Positions 41,737 to 49,701 of a DNA stretch of 55,082 bases are shown here, in pieces. Below the pieces are notes generated by a model that had not been told where the DNA came from, searched no databases, and was given only the letters and a program-made list of their open reading frames with translations. Made by a program: the position numbers and the translations under genes. Source of the DNA: Spyradocola sp050942925 (GTDB lineage Bacteria > Bacillota > Clostridia > Christensenellales > UBA1750); NCBI GenBank assembly GCA_050942925.1, contig JBMNOF010000007.1, positions 1-55,082 of the forward strand. The letters run 5' to 3'. Each line of letters opens with the position of its first letter. Position 1 is the first letter of the stretch.

Positions 41737-43032
41737 TCAGACGTTAAACCAGTTCTCCCAGAGGTCCTGCACGCGCGCGCAGACGGCGTCCAGGTCCTCG
41801 ACGATGGGCCGGCCCTTTTCGTAGACCACGCGGCCGTTGACCATGGTCATCTCCACGTCGCGCGAGTTGCCGCCGTAGACGACGTGGTGGACGAGGTTGG
41901 TCATCGGGTGATAGTAGGGCTGGTCGAGGTCCACCAGGCACAGATCCGCCTTGAACCCCGGCGCGATGCAGCCCACGTCCTCGTAGCCCAGCGCCAGCGC
42001 GCCGCCGCGGGTGGCCAGGTAGAGCGCCTCCTCCGCGGGCAGGACCGTGGCGTCGAGCAGACGGCCCTTGTGCAGGAGGGCGCTGATGCGCATCTCCTCC
42101 CAGAGGTCCAGGTTGTTGTTGCTGGAGGCGCCGTCCGTTGCCAAGGCCACGTGCACGCCCTTTTGCAGCATCTCCGGGATGCGGGCGATGCCGGAGCCGA
42201 GCTTGAGGTTGGAGCAGGGGTTGTGCAGCACGGCTGCGCCCGCCTCCGCGACCGTCTCGATGTCCTCGTCGCTCAGCCACACGCAGTGCGCGAGCAGCGC
42301 GCGGTTCTCCGCAAAGAAGCCCACCTTTTTGAGCAGGCCGACGGGCGTGCAGCCGTGGCGGCCGATGCACTCCTCGTGCTCCTTGCGCGTCTCGGAGACA
42401 TGGATGTGCAGCGGGCAGCCGAGCTTGCGGGCGGTTTCGCCGCAGGTTTCCAGGAAGGCCGGGGTAGCGGTGTACTCGGCGTGCGGGCCGAGCGCCACGC
42501 GCACAAGGCCTCCCAGCGCGCCGTCGTACTCGTGGAAGAAGGCGACGTTGTCCTGCAGCTGCTCGGCGGCGTTCTCCGCCTGGCCAAAGAGGCCCATAGC
42601 CAGCGTTGCGCGCAGGGGAACCTTTTCCAGCGCGGGCAGGAGGCTGCGGTTCTGGGTGTACATGTCGTTGATCGTGGTCACGCCCGCGCGCGCCATCTCG
42701 CACAGGGCCAGGATCGCGCCGTCGGTGACGGACTGCGGGGTTTCCTTGGCCTCCATGGGGAAGATGCGCGTATTCAGCCACGTGTGCAGCTCCATGTCGT
42801 CCGCGCCGCCGCGGAAGAGCACCATCGGCAAGTGGGTATGGCCGTTGACAAAGCCCGGCAGGAGCAGCTTTTTGCCCTTGCCATCCACGACGCGGGCGCC
42901 GGCGGGGCGCTCGGCGGGCGCCTCGCCCACGTAGGCGATGCGGTCGTCCTCCACGATGACGGTGGCGTTTTGCAGGACCTCCTGCCGCTCGTTCTCCGTC
43001 ACGACATAGACGTTTTGAAACACGGTTTTCAT
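41737..43032 (-). CDS. mtaD: MTA/SAH deaminase-like amidohydrolase
   Basis: 431-aa metal-dependent amidohydrolase, closest to 5-methylthioadenosine/S-adenosylhomocysteine deaminases (MtaD/TrzN group), which convert the adenine part to hypoxanthine. Metal ligands: H65 and H67 in GHTHLPM, LHIHVSETRKE, LLAHCVWLS and LATDGASSNNNLD. The ATG at 43032 lies 9 nt after GGAGG; a TTG at 43038 is possible. Last gene of a nucleoside import and salvage operon that also encodes a phosphorylase of the MTA/purine nucleoside type. Substrate (MTA, SAH, adenosine or guanine) is inferred. Confidence 0.82.
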   Translation of the reverse strand: MKTVFQNVYVVTENERQEVLQNATVIVEDDRIAYVGEAPAERPAGARVVDGKGKKLLLPGFVNGHTHLPMVLFRGGADDMELHTWLNTRIFPMEAKETPQSVTDGAILALCEMARAGVTTINDMYTQNRSLLPALEKVPLRATLAMGLFGQAENAAEQLQDNVAFFHEYDGALGGLVRVALGPHAEYTATPAFLETCGETARKLGCPLHIHVSETRKEHEECIGRHGCTPVGLLKKVGFFAENRALLAHCVWLSDEDIETVAEAGAAVLHNPCSNLKLGSGIARIPEMLQKGVHVALATDGASSNNNLDLWEEMRISALLHKGRLLDATVLPAEEALYLATRGGALALGYEDVGCIAPGFKADLCLVDLDQPYYHPMTNLVHHVVYGGNSRDVEMTMVNGRVVYEKGRPIVEDLDAVCARVQDLWENWFNV

Positions 43033-43059
43033 GCGCAAATTCCTCCCCTGGATACGCGG

Positions 43060-43671
43060 TTAGCCGACGTGCACCTCAAACTCGCAGTAGGGATCGCCGT
43101 TGGCGCAGCACTTGGTCTCCACGACCTCGACCGGACGGCCGAGCGGGCGGGCAAAGCAGCCCGCGGCCGTGCCCGCTTCATAGGCGCAGATCTTCATGCC
43201 GATGTTGGGCAGGCCGTAGCAATCCGCGCACTCGTAGTGGCGGTAGATGCCAAAGTCCTCCCGCGCCACAACGATCTCCTCGCGGGCATAGCGGTGATGC
43301 GCGGCGATGGGCTGGTTGCTGTTGAGGATCTCCGGCAGGGTCTTGCCCATGAGCATGGGCGCGATGAACACGTCGCCGATGACGCGGGCGATCTCGTATT
43401 CCAGCTTGAGCAGCTCCGGGAAGAGCAGGAAGGACAGCGTCTGCCGCTCGCGCATGTACATGACCTGCATCTCGTTGCCCAGGGTCGGGCGGAAGGGAAT
43501 GCCGTCGTCATAGAGCTTGTACATGTTCAGCATGGAGTCGACCAGCGCCTCCTGCCGGCGGACATAGGCGCTCATCTCCTCGGAAGTCTTGCGGTCGATG
43601 ACGATCTTCTCGCGCAGGATCTTGCGGACTTCTTCAATCTTAGGCGAAAGCAGGATGCTGTTGTTTTCCAT
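43060..43671 (-). CDS. V4R-domain protein in nucleoside operon
   Basis: 203-aa cytoplasmic protein. The C-terminal 65 residues are a V4R (4-vinyl reductase) small-molecule-binding domain: YECADCYGLPNIGMKICAYE, AGTAAGCFARPLGRPVEVVE and KCCANGDPYCEFEV, with Cys at 148, 151, 162, 172, 188, 189 and 196. The N-terminal 140 residues are mostly helical and not recognised. It starts 2 nt after a permease gene and 27 nt before mtaD, so it is made with the transporter. V4R domains often sense ligands or carry metal; a role in sensing or handling the imported nucleoside is inference. Confidence 0.75.
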   Translation of the reverse strand: MENNSILLSPKIEEVRKILREKIVIDRKTSEEMSAYVRRQEALVDSMLNMYKLYDDGIPFRPTLGNEMQVMYMRERQTLSFLLFPELLKLEYEIARVIGDVFIAPMLMGKTLPEILNSNQPIAAHHRYAREEIVVAREDFGIYRHYECADCYGLPNIGMKICAYEAGTAAGCFARPLGRPVEVVETKCCANGDPYCEFEVHVG

Positions 43672-43673
43672 GT

Positions 43674-44609
43674 CTATTGTTCTCCCTTTGCGTAGTAGTG
43701 CTTGCCTTCGGAGGCAGGGGCGCGCCGGCTGGAGCCGCGGGCAAAGACCAGCACGACCAGCGTGGCGACGTAGGGCAGCATCTGGATGAGCTGCGGGGGA
43801 ATGCTGCCGCTCTGCAGGCGGTACTGCAGGCTCTGCGCCAGGCCAAAGAGCAGGGAGCCGAGCCAGGCGCCCAGCGGATGCCAGCCGCCGAAGATCACGA
43901 CCGCCAGCGCGATGAAGCCGCGCCCGGAGACCATGTCCCGGCTGAACATGTGGATGTCGCCGATGGACATGTAGGCGCCGCCGACAGCGGCCAGGATTCC
44001 GCAGAGGATGACGCAGATGTACTGCGTGCGGTAGACGTTGATGCCCATGGACCCGGCGGCCTCCGGGTTCTCCCCGATGACGCGCGCGCGCAGCCCAAAG
44101 ACCGTGCGGTAGAGCAGGAACCAGACGCCAATGACGCTGATGGCCAGCAGGATGAGCAGGGGCGACACCTCGCCCAGGATGTCCTTGAGCACGGGGATCT
44201 GGTTGATGCCGGGGATGGAGATGTTCTCAAAGGAGGCGACCTCGGCGCTCTTGCCCTTGGTGTCCCAGATCATCTGCAGGAGCACGACCGTCAGGCCGGA
44301 CGCCAGGACGTTGATGCCCACGCCCGCAAGAACGTGCTCGCACTTAAACCGGATCGTGAGCACGCCCTGCAGCAGGCCCACCAGCGCGCCGGCCACAATG
44401 GCCGTCAGGAGGCCCAGCCAGACGTTGTTCGTAAAGTAGGACCCGACCACGCCGAAGAAGGCGCCGATGAGCATGGTCCCCTCCAGGCCCATGTTGATGA
44501 TGCCGCTGCGCTCCGAGAGCGTTCCGCCCAGGGCGGCAAAGGCGATGGGGATGGATACGCGGATGGACCCCGCGATCAGAGAGGTGACGACGGAAAGCAT
44601 GTCTTCCAT
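43674..44609 (-). CDS. Nucleoside ABC transporter permease, NupQ type
   Basis: 311-aa inner membrane permease of the BMP-associated branched-chain-like family (NupQ/YufQ). About eight membrane segments; ALGGTLSERSGIINMGLEGTML and GENPEAAGSMGINVYR, FGGWHPLGAWLGSLLFG are the family marks. ATG at 44609 follows AAGGAGG by 10 nt; a TTG at 44618 is too close to the site. It begins 5 nt after the other permease gene and pairs with it in the transporter. Confidence 0.9.
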   Translation of the reverse strand: MEDMLSVVTSLIAGSIRVSIPIAFAALGGTLSERSGIINMGLEGTMLIGAFFGVVGSYFTNNVWLGLLTAIVAGALVGLLQGVLTIRFKCEHVLAGVGINVLASGLTVVLLQMIWDTKGKSAEVASFENISIPGINQIPVLKDILGEVSPLLILLAISVIGVWFLLYRTVFGLRARVIGENPEAAGSMGINVYRTQYICVILCGILAAVGGAYMSIGDIHMFSRDMVSGRGFIALAVVIFGGWHPLGAWLGSLLFGLAQSLQYRLQSGSIPPQLIQMLPYVATLVVLVFARGSSRRAPASEGKHYYAKGEQ

Positions 44610-44614
44610 TTTGC

Positions 44615-45694
44615 TCAAGCCTCCTTCTTCTGGCGGCGCTTCTTGAGGAACATGCGCACAATGCCGGGCGTGGATACGAAGATGATGACCAGCGCCTGCA
44701 GAACCTGGATGAATTCGCCGGGGATGTTGGTCATGCGGTTCATGCTGGTGGAGCCGGCGCGCAGCGCACCGAAGATCAGCGCCGAGACCACCGTGCCAAA
44801 GGGCGTATACTGGCCCATGACCGCGATGGCCACGCCGTCAAAGCCGTAGCCGGAGGTCATGTTCGTGATGAAATAGCCGTGCACGCCCAGAACCTCTACC
44901 GCGCCGCCCATGCCGGCCAGCGCGCCGGAGAGGAACATCGTCACCAGGTTCATCCGCTGGATGTTGATGCCGCCCGCCTCCGCCGCAAAGGGGTTGGCCG
45001 CGATGGCGCGGATCTGGTAGCCGGTCGTCGTGCGCGAGAGGAACCACCACATGAGCACCGCAAACGCCAGCGCCACGAAGATTCCGCCCGTCAGCCGCGT
45101 AAAGGGGACAAGGGGCGTGAGCGTCGCCGAGGGGAGAATGTCCTCCGTGCGCACGAGCATGCCCTCCGCCTTGAACTGGTAGTTGGCCAGGTACTCCGCC
45201 AGGTACTGCGCGACGTAGTTGAGCATGATGGTCAGAATGACCTCGCTCACGCGCAGCTTGTTCTTGAGGAACGCCGCAATCGCCGCCCAAACGCCGCCGC
45301 CGATCATGCCGGCGATAAAGCACAGCGGGATGTGGAGGAACCAGGGCAGGCCCTGCAGGTACGCGCCCACCAGCGCCGCCGGGAAGGCGCCCGCGATGAT
45401 CTGCCCCTCGATGCCGATGTTGAACATGCCGCCGCGCGCGGCAAAGGCCATGGCCAGGCCCGCAAAGATCAGGGGCGTGGCCGTGCCCAGGGTTTGGGCC
45501 AGGTTGCTGACGTTGCCAAAGGCGCCCGTGAACATCGCCGAATAGCCCGTCACCGGGGAATAGCCGGCGATCCACATCACAATTCCCGCCACGATCAGCG
45601 ACAGCACAAGCGCCGCCGCCGACAGGAAGACGTTGTTGTGGCTCAGCCGCTCGGCAAGGCTCGCCGACGGTTTCTTTGTCTCGCTCTTGGTCAT
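44615..45694 (-). CDS. Nucleoside ABC transporter permease, NupP type
   Basis: 359-aa permease with about nine membrane segments (NupP/YufP family). AARGGMFNIGIEGQIIAGAFPAAL and IAANPFAAEAGGINIQRM, GYGFDGVAIAVMGQYTPFG are conserved loops that contact the ATPase and line the path (short blocks). It lies 3 nt after the ATPase gene. Together with the BMP lipoprotein it should import purine or pyrimidine nucleosides. Confidence 0.9.
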   Translation of the reverse strand: MTKSETKKPSASLAERLSHNNVFLSAAALVLSLIVAGIVMWIAGYSPVTGYSAMFTGAFGNVSNLAQTLGTATPLIFAGLAMAFAARGGMFNIGIEGQIIAGAFPAALVGAYLQGLPWFLHIPLCFIAGMIGGGVWAAIAAFLKNKLRVSEVILTIMLNYVAQYLAEYLANYQFKAEGMLVRTEDILPSATLTPLVPFTRLTGGIFVALAFAVLMWWFLSRTTTGYQIRAIAANPFAAEAGGINIQRMNLVTMFLSGALAGMGGAVEVLGVHGYFITNMTSGYGFDGVAIAVMGQYTPFGTVVSALIFGALRAGSTSMNRMTNIPGEFIQVLQALVIIFVSTPGIVRMFLKKRRQKKEA

Positions 45695-45697
45695 CGC

Positions 45698-47233
45698 TTA
45701 CGCCTCCTTTTCCTTCGCCTCTTCGTCCACATGCCCCGTCATCAGGGCGCCCAACGTCTTTTCGTCGTAGTCCTGCGCGCGCCGCTCGTCCACGATGCGC
45801 CCGGCATAGAGCACGGCGATTCGGTCCGAAAGCTTGGTCAGCTCCTCCAGGTCCGCGGAGATGAGCAGGATGGCCTTGCCCGCGTCCCGCATCTTCAGGA
45901 TCTGGGAGTGGATGTACTCGATGGCGCCGATGTCCACGCCGCGCGTGGGCTGCGCCGCAATGATGACCTTCGGGTCCTGTGCAAAGACGCGGCCGATGAT
46001 GACCTTCTGCTGGTTGCCGCCGGAGAGCGAACCCACCGTGTCACGGATGGAATCCATGCGCACGTCGTACTGCTCGGCCACGCGCTGCGCAAAGGCATCG
46101 CGCTCCTTGAGGCGGATGAGACCGTGGTTGTCGAACTCCTTCTTCCGGTGATAGCCCAGGATCAGGTTCTCGGCGATGGTGAAGCTCCCCACGAATCCGC
46201 GCTTGCCGCGGTCCTCGGGAATGTGCCCGACGCCTGCCTCCAGCATGAAGCGCGGCGTGATGCGCGCGGCGCTGAGCGTCTTTCCCTCCAGCTCGATCGA
46301 GCCGCTCTGCAGGCGCTGCAGGCCCGTGAGCGCGTCGATCAGCTCCGTCTGCCCGTTGCCCTCCACGCCCGCGATGCCCAGGATCTCGCCCGTGCGGATC
46401 TCCAGGCTCACGTGGTCCAGCGCGTTGCGCTTTTCCTTGACCACCGTTGCATCGCGCAGCGCCATGATGGTCTTGTGCTCGCCCGGCACCTCGTTCTTTT
46501 GCATGTCAAATGCGACGATGCGCCCGACCATGAGCTCGGCCAGCTTGCTCTCGTCCACGTCCTTGGTGGACACGGAGGTGATGACCTGGCCCTTGCGCAG
46601 GATGGTCACCGTGTCGGCCAAGGCCAGCGTCTCCTTGAGCTTGTGGGTGATGATGATGATGGTCTTGCCGCTCTCCTTGAGCAGGCGCAGCACGCGGAAC
46701 AGGTCCGTGACCTCCTGCGGGGTGAGCACGGCGGTCGGCTCGTCCAAGATGAGGATTTCCGCCTTGCGGTAGAGGGCTTTGAGGATCTCCACGCGCTGCT
46801 TGGTGCCGACGGAGAGGTTCTCCACCTTCTCGCGCGCATCCACGTACAGGCCGTATTCCTTTGCCAGCGCGTCCACGTCGGAGATGGCCTTCTTCAGGTC
46901 GAAGCAGCCGTTCTTCTTCGGCTCATAGCCCAGAACCACGTTTTCCGCCACCGTCATGGGATCGATCAGCATGAAGTGCTGGTGCACCATGGCGATGCCC
47001 AAGCTGATGGCCTTGAGGGGATTTTCGATGGTGACTTTCTTTCCACGTACGCTGATCTCCCCGCTGGTGGGCGCGTACATGCCGTAGAGGATATTCATCA
47101 GTGTGGACTTGCCCGCGCCGTTTTCTCCAAGCAGCGAGTGGATCTCGCCCTGCTTGACCAGCAGATCGACATGGCTGTTTGCCAGCACATGCTTGAACTG
47201 CTTGGTAATGTCGTGCATTTCAACAGCGTACAT
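45698..47233 (-). CDS. Nucleoside ABC transporter ATPase, double-domain (NupO type)
   Basis: 511-aa ATPase with two ABC domains. Domain 1: Walker A GENGAGKST, signature LSVGTKQR, Walker B LILDEPTAVL. Domain 2 (from about 260): degenerate Walker A GVEGNGQTE, good signature LSGGNQQK and a changed Walker B (VIIAAQPTRGVDIG), as usual for this family. It powers the two permeases. GGGGAGAG precedes the ATG; a 132-nt gap with a small hairpin separates it from the lipoprotein gene. Confidence 0.92.
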   Translation of the reverse strand: MYAVEMHDITKQFKHVLANSHVDLLVKQGEIHSLLGENGAGKSTLMNILYGMYAPTSGEISVRGKKVTIENPLKAISLGIAMVHQHFMLIDPMTVAENVVLGYEPKKNGCFDLKKAISDVDALAKEYGLYVDAREKVENLSVGTKQRVEILKALYRKAEILILDEPTAVLTPQEVTDLFRVLRLLKESGKTIIIITHKLKETLALADTVTILRKGQVITSVSTKDVDESKLAELMVGRIVAFDMQKNEVPGEHKTIMALRDATVVKEKRNALDHVSLEIRTGEILGIAGVEGNGQTELIDALTGLQRLQSGSIELEGKTLSAARITPRFMLEAGVGHIPEDRGKRGFVGSFTIAENLILGYHRKKEFDNHGLIRLKERDAFAQRVAEQYDVRMDSIRDTVGSLSGGNQQKVIIGRVFAQDPKVIIAAQPTRGVDIGAIEYIHSQILKMRDAGKAILLISADLEELTKLSDRIAVLYAGRIVDERRAQDYDEKTLGALMTGHVDEEAKEKEA

Positions 47234-47316
47234 TGTCTCTCCCCTTTTCCTTTATTCTTGTCGGGGGCCGCCGCTCCCGCCCCTAGGAACGCATAACACA
47301 AAATGCAGCAACAGCA

Positions 47317-47335
47317 GCAGATATCTTCTATCTGC
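47317..47335 (-). promoter_or_regulatory. Small hairpin between lipoprotein and ATPase genes
   Basis: GCAGATA/TATCTGC stem within the 132-nt gap 47234-47365, without a good T-run. It may stabilise or trim the upstream message so that more binding protein than transporter is made. Confidence 0.35.
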
Positions 47336-47365
47336 CGCCATTGCCGCGTTTGCCCGAAATCGGGA

Positions 47366-48496
47366 TTACTTGTTGCAGTAGGTCTCCACGAAGGTGGCGA
47401 CATCCTCCAGGGTGGAGGGCACGACGATGGTGCCGGCCATGATGTCTTCCTTGGCCTTCTCCACGTTGGCGATGACCTCTTCGGGCACCGCAACGTTAGA
47501 GCCCTCGCAGGTGTAGGTCACGCCGTTCTCCTTCAGGCCGACGGAGTGAGAGCCGGGCTCCAGGGTGCCCGCCTTGGCGGCCATGATGCCGTCGCGGATG
47601 ATGTAGTTCAGGGTGCGCATGCCGGACACAAAGACGTGATCGGGATCGACCAGGCACTGGTTGGTATCCGAACCGATGGCCAGCATGTCCTTCTCGTCCG
47701 CCGCCGCAAAGACGCCCAGGCCGGAACCGCCCGCCGCCTGGTAGACGATGTCGCAGCCGCTGTCGTACAGCGCCAGGGCCAGCTCCTTGCCGGTAGAGGT
47801 GTCGTTCCAAGCGCCAACGTACTTGCGCTCGACGGTGGTGCCGTTGTTGGCATACGCCGCGCCGGCCTCATAGCCCGCCGCAAACATGTTGATGGAAGGA
47901 ATGTCCATGCCGCCGACGATGCCGATCTTCTTGGTCTCGGTCATCTGGGCCGCCATGTAACCCAGCAGGAAGGCCTTCTCCTCATCGCGGAAGGTGAAGG
48001 ACGCCACGTTGGGCAGATCGCCGCAGTCGCCGTCCACGAACATGAACTGCTGATCGGGGAACAGGCCGGAAACCTTGGTCACCGCCTCGACGCCGTCAAA
48101 GCCGGAGCCGATGATCAGGTCGTACTCGCCGGTGCGGGCCAGCTCCATGTAGTGGCCCTCGAACTCCGCAACCTCGGTGGGCTCGATCACCTGCACGGTG
48201 ACGCTGGGGTCCTCGGCCATGGCCAGCTGGCAGCCGTCGTACATGCTGTCGTTGAAGGACTCATCGCCCAGGCCGCCAACGCCAAGGACGATGGCAACCT
48301 TGAATTCCTCGCCTTCCGCAGGCGCAGCAGACTCTTCACCGGCGGTCTCCGTGCCGGCAGTCTCCGCAGCAGCGGTCTCCGCCGGGGTCTCCGTCGCCTC
48401 GGGAGCGGCGGAATCCTCCGTCGCGGGCGCAGACGTGCAGCCTACAAGGGCCAGGGCCATGATGGCCGCAAGAACGAGCGCTAGAATCTTCTTCAT
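47366..48496 (-). CDS. BMP family nucleoside-binding lipoprotein
   Basis: 376-aa secreted lipoprotein; signal peptide with lipobox LVGC (Cys about 20), then a Thr/Glu/Ala-rich linker (about 22-60) and a BMP/PnrA-type periplasmic-binding fold: VAIVLGVGGLGDESFNDSMYDG, LIIGSGFDG, VGGMDIPSINMFAAGYEAGA and YQAAGGSGLGVF, IGSDTNQ. Family members bind purine nucleosides for import by NupOPQ-type transporters. ATG at 48496 has GGAGGAG. Lipidation would need the lgt gene found later in this window or an equal. Confidence 0.92.
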   Translation of the reverse strand: MKKILALVLAAIMALALVGCTSAPATEDSAAPEATETPAETAAAETAGTETAGEESAAPAEGEEFKVAIVLGVGGLGDESFNDSMYDGCQLAMAEDPSVTVQVIEPTEVAEFEGHYMELARTGEYDLIIGSGFDGVEAVTKVSGLFPDQQFMFVDGDCGDLPNVASFTFRDEEKAFLLGYMAAQMTETKKIGIVGGMDIPSINMFAAGYEAGAAYANNGTTVERKYVGAWNDTSTGKELALALYDSGCDIVYQAAGGSGLGVFAAADEKDMLAIGSDTNQCLVDPDHVFVSGMRTLNYIIRDGIMAAKAGTLEPGSHSVGLKENGVTYTCEGSNVAVPEEVIANVEKAKEDIMAGTIVVPSTLEDVATFVETYCNK

Positions 48497-48567
48497 GACT
48501 TGATTCTCCTCCATTTTCGTTCTGCCGGCGCGTGCCGGCAATGGGATCTATCGAAAGACGCTGCGAA

Positions 48568-49440
48568 TTATTGCGCGTTCATTCGCTTCTGCACACGGCT
48601 GGGGACGTCGAGCAGGTTGTCGCCGCAGTGGCAGCCGATCTTCTCCGGGTCGATCGCGGCCAGCGCGCGCACGACGATCCGGCTGAACTTGGGCGCGCAC
48701 TCGGCATAGATGTCGAAGATGGGGCGCTTCCAGTCGGGGTCGATGCCCTCGGCGCAGTTGGAGATGATGTAGATGGCCGCATAGTGCGCGCCAATGGCGC
48801 GGGCCAGCGCCGCCTCCGGCATCATGGTGTGGCCGCAGATGTCGCAGTGCTGGTCGTACAGGCGCTGGATCTCGGCCTTGGTCTCAAAGCGGGGCGCCTC
48901 GTCGACGGCGTAAATGCCGCGGCCAAAGACGCGCGGATACTCCTTGCGGGCCTCGTTGTAGAGGATCGAGGCAAGGTCCGGGCAGACGATGTCGCGCATG
49001 CGCACGATCTTGTCCGTGAACTTGGAAAGATAGGAGACGCGCTTGGTCTGGTCGATCAGGTCGTCGGGGATGATGACGTCGCCGGGGTCGAGCAGGGGGT
49101 TGATTCCTCCGCCGCTGCCGTCCGCGATGATCCACTTCACACCCGCGCGCTGCAGCACCCAGAACACGCGCTCAGAGGGGGTGTCCAGGTACGGGGACAG
49201 GCCGAACCAGCCGTGGAAGGGCATGTCCAGCACCACATGCTTCTTGTGGTCGGCGGTGATGTCCGCCGAAATTTCAAACAGCTTCATCGGCACGGTGGTG
49301 CCAAAGGGCGTCTCAAACTCCATGTCCGCATCCAGGATCTTCACGCCTTCGATGCCGACATTCTCCGGAAAATCGTCACCCCAGGTGCCGGAGCCGCCGA
49401 TGTGCGCATATTCTGCCTGCGGGATTTCTTTTCTGATCAT
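48568..49440 (-). CDS. MTA/purine nucleoside phosphorylase family protein
   Basis: 290-aa nucleoside phosphorylase of the MTAP/PNP-I family, cleaving a nucleoside with phosphate to base and ribose-1-phosphate. Seen: HIGGSGTW near the start, VPMKLFEI, FHGWFGLSPYLD, DDLIDQTKR, EAPRFETKAEI, CGHTMMPEAALARAIG and ISNCAEGID. It is a divergent member (the substrate loop PRFET and TMMPE differs from human MTAP). First gene of the salvage operon; ATG at 49440 follows GGGAGAGG. MTA versus adenosine or inosine as substrate is undecided. Confidence 0.82.
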   Translation of the reverse strand: MIRKEIPQAEYAHIGGSGTWGDDFPENVGIEGVKILDADMEFETPFGTTVPMKLFEISADITADHKKHVVLDMPFHGWFGLSPYLDTPSERVFWVLQRAGVKWIIADGSGGGINPLLDPGDVIIPDDLIDQTKRVSYLSKFTDKIVRMRDIVCPDLASILYNEARKEYPRVFGRGIYAVDEAPRFETKAEIQRLYDQHCDICGHTMMPEAALARAIGAHYAAIYIISNCAEGIDPDWKRPIFDIYAECAPKFSRIVVRALAAIDPEKIGCHCGDNLLDVPSRVQKRMNAQ

Positions 49441-49503
49441 GTTCCGCCTCTCCCTATCTGTTTTTTCCCATTCATGGTTTCCTCTCTTTGGAGGACCTGA
49501 TTC

Positions 49504-49532
49504 AGTATAGACGAACCGCCATCTTCCGTCAA
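49504..49532 (-). promoter_or_regulatory. Promoter of the nucleoside salvage operon
   Basis: Minus strand TTGACG, 17-nt spacer, TATACT; drives about 7.8 kb through mtaD. The leader (49441-49497) has a CCTC...GAGG pairing but no known riboswitch. Confidence 0.8.
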
Positions 49533-49583
49533 CAATCTTCACAGCTTATTAACGGTCGAAATCCGAATATTTACATTCTTCCC

Positions 49584-49641
49584 TGTCGAATTATTTTGAA
49601 AAAACGCCGGAAAACGACGGACCTTCCAAGTGAATTCGACA
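49584..49641. repeat. Separated inverted repeat TGTCGAATT / AATTCGACA
   Basis: Perfect 9-bp arms at 49584-49592 and 49633-49641 in an AT-rich gap between two minus-strand genes; the 40 nt between them show no gene. Could be a regulator site or loop anchor. Confidence 0.4.
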
Positions 49642-49650
49642 AATCGTCCG

Positions 49651-49688
49651 GAAAAACAAGACCAGCCCCCTTGAGAAGGGGGCTGGTC
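49651..49688 (-). terminator. Terminator of the FAD dehydrogenase gene
   Basis: 13-bp stem GACCAGCCCCCTT with complement, followed on the minus strand by TTGTTTTTC. Confidence 0.92.
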
Positions 49689-49701
49689 AAAAGAGTGGGC
49701 A

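Noticed and set aside
44879..47296. 805-codon plus-strand frame
   Set aside because: Shadow of the nucleoside transporter genes, which have full ABC motifs on the minus strand.
49441..49503. Possible purine or SAM riboswitch before the salvage operon
   Set aside because: The leader is only about 60 nt and has none of the conserved aptamer blocks.
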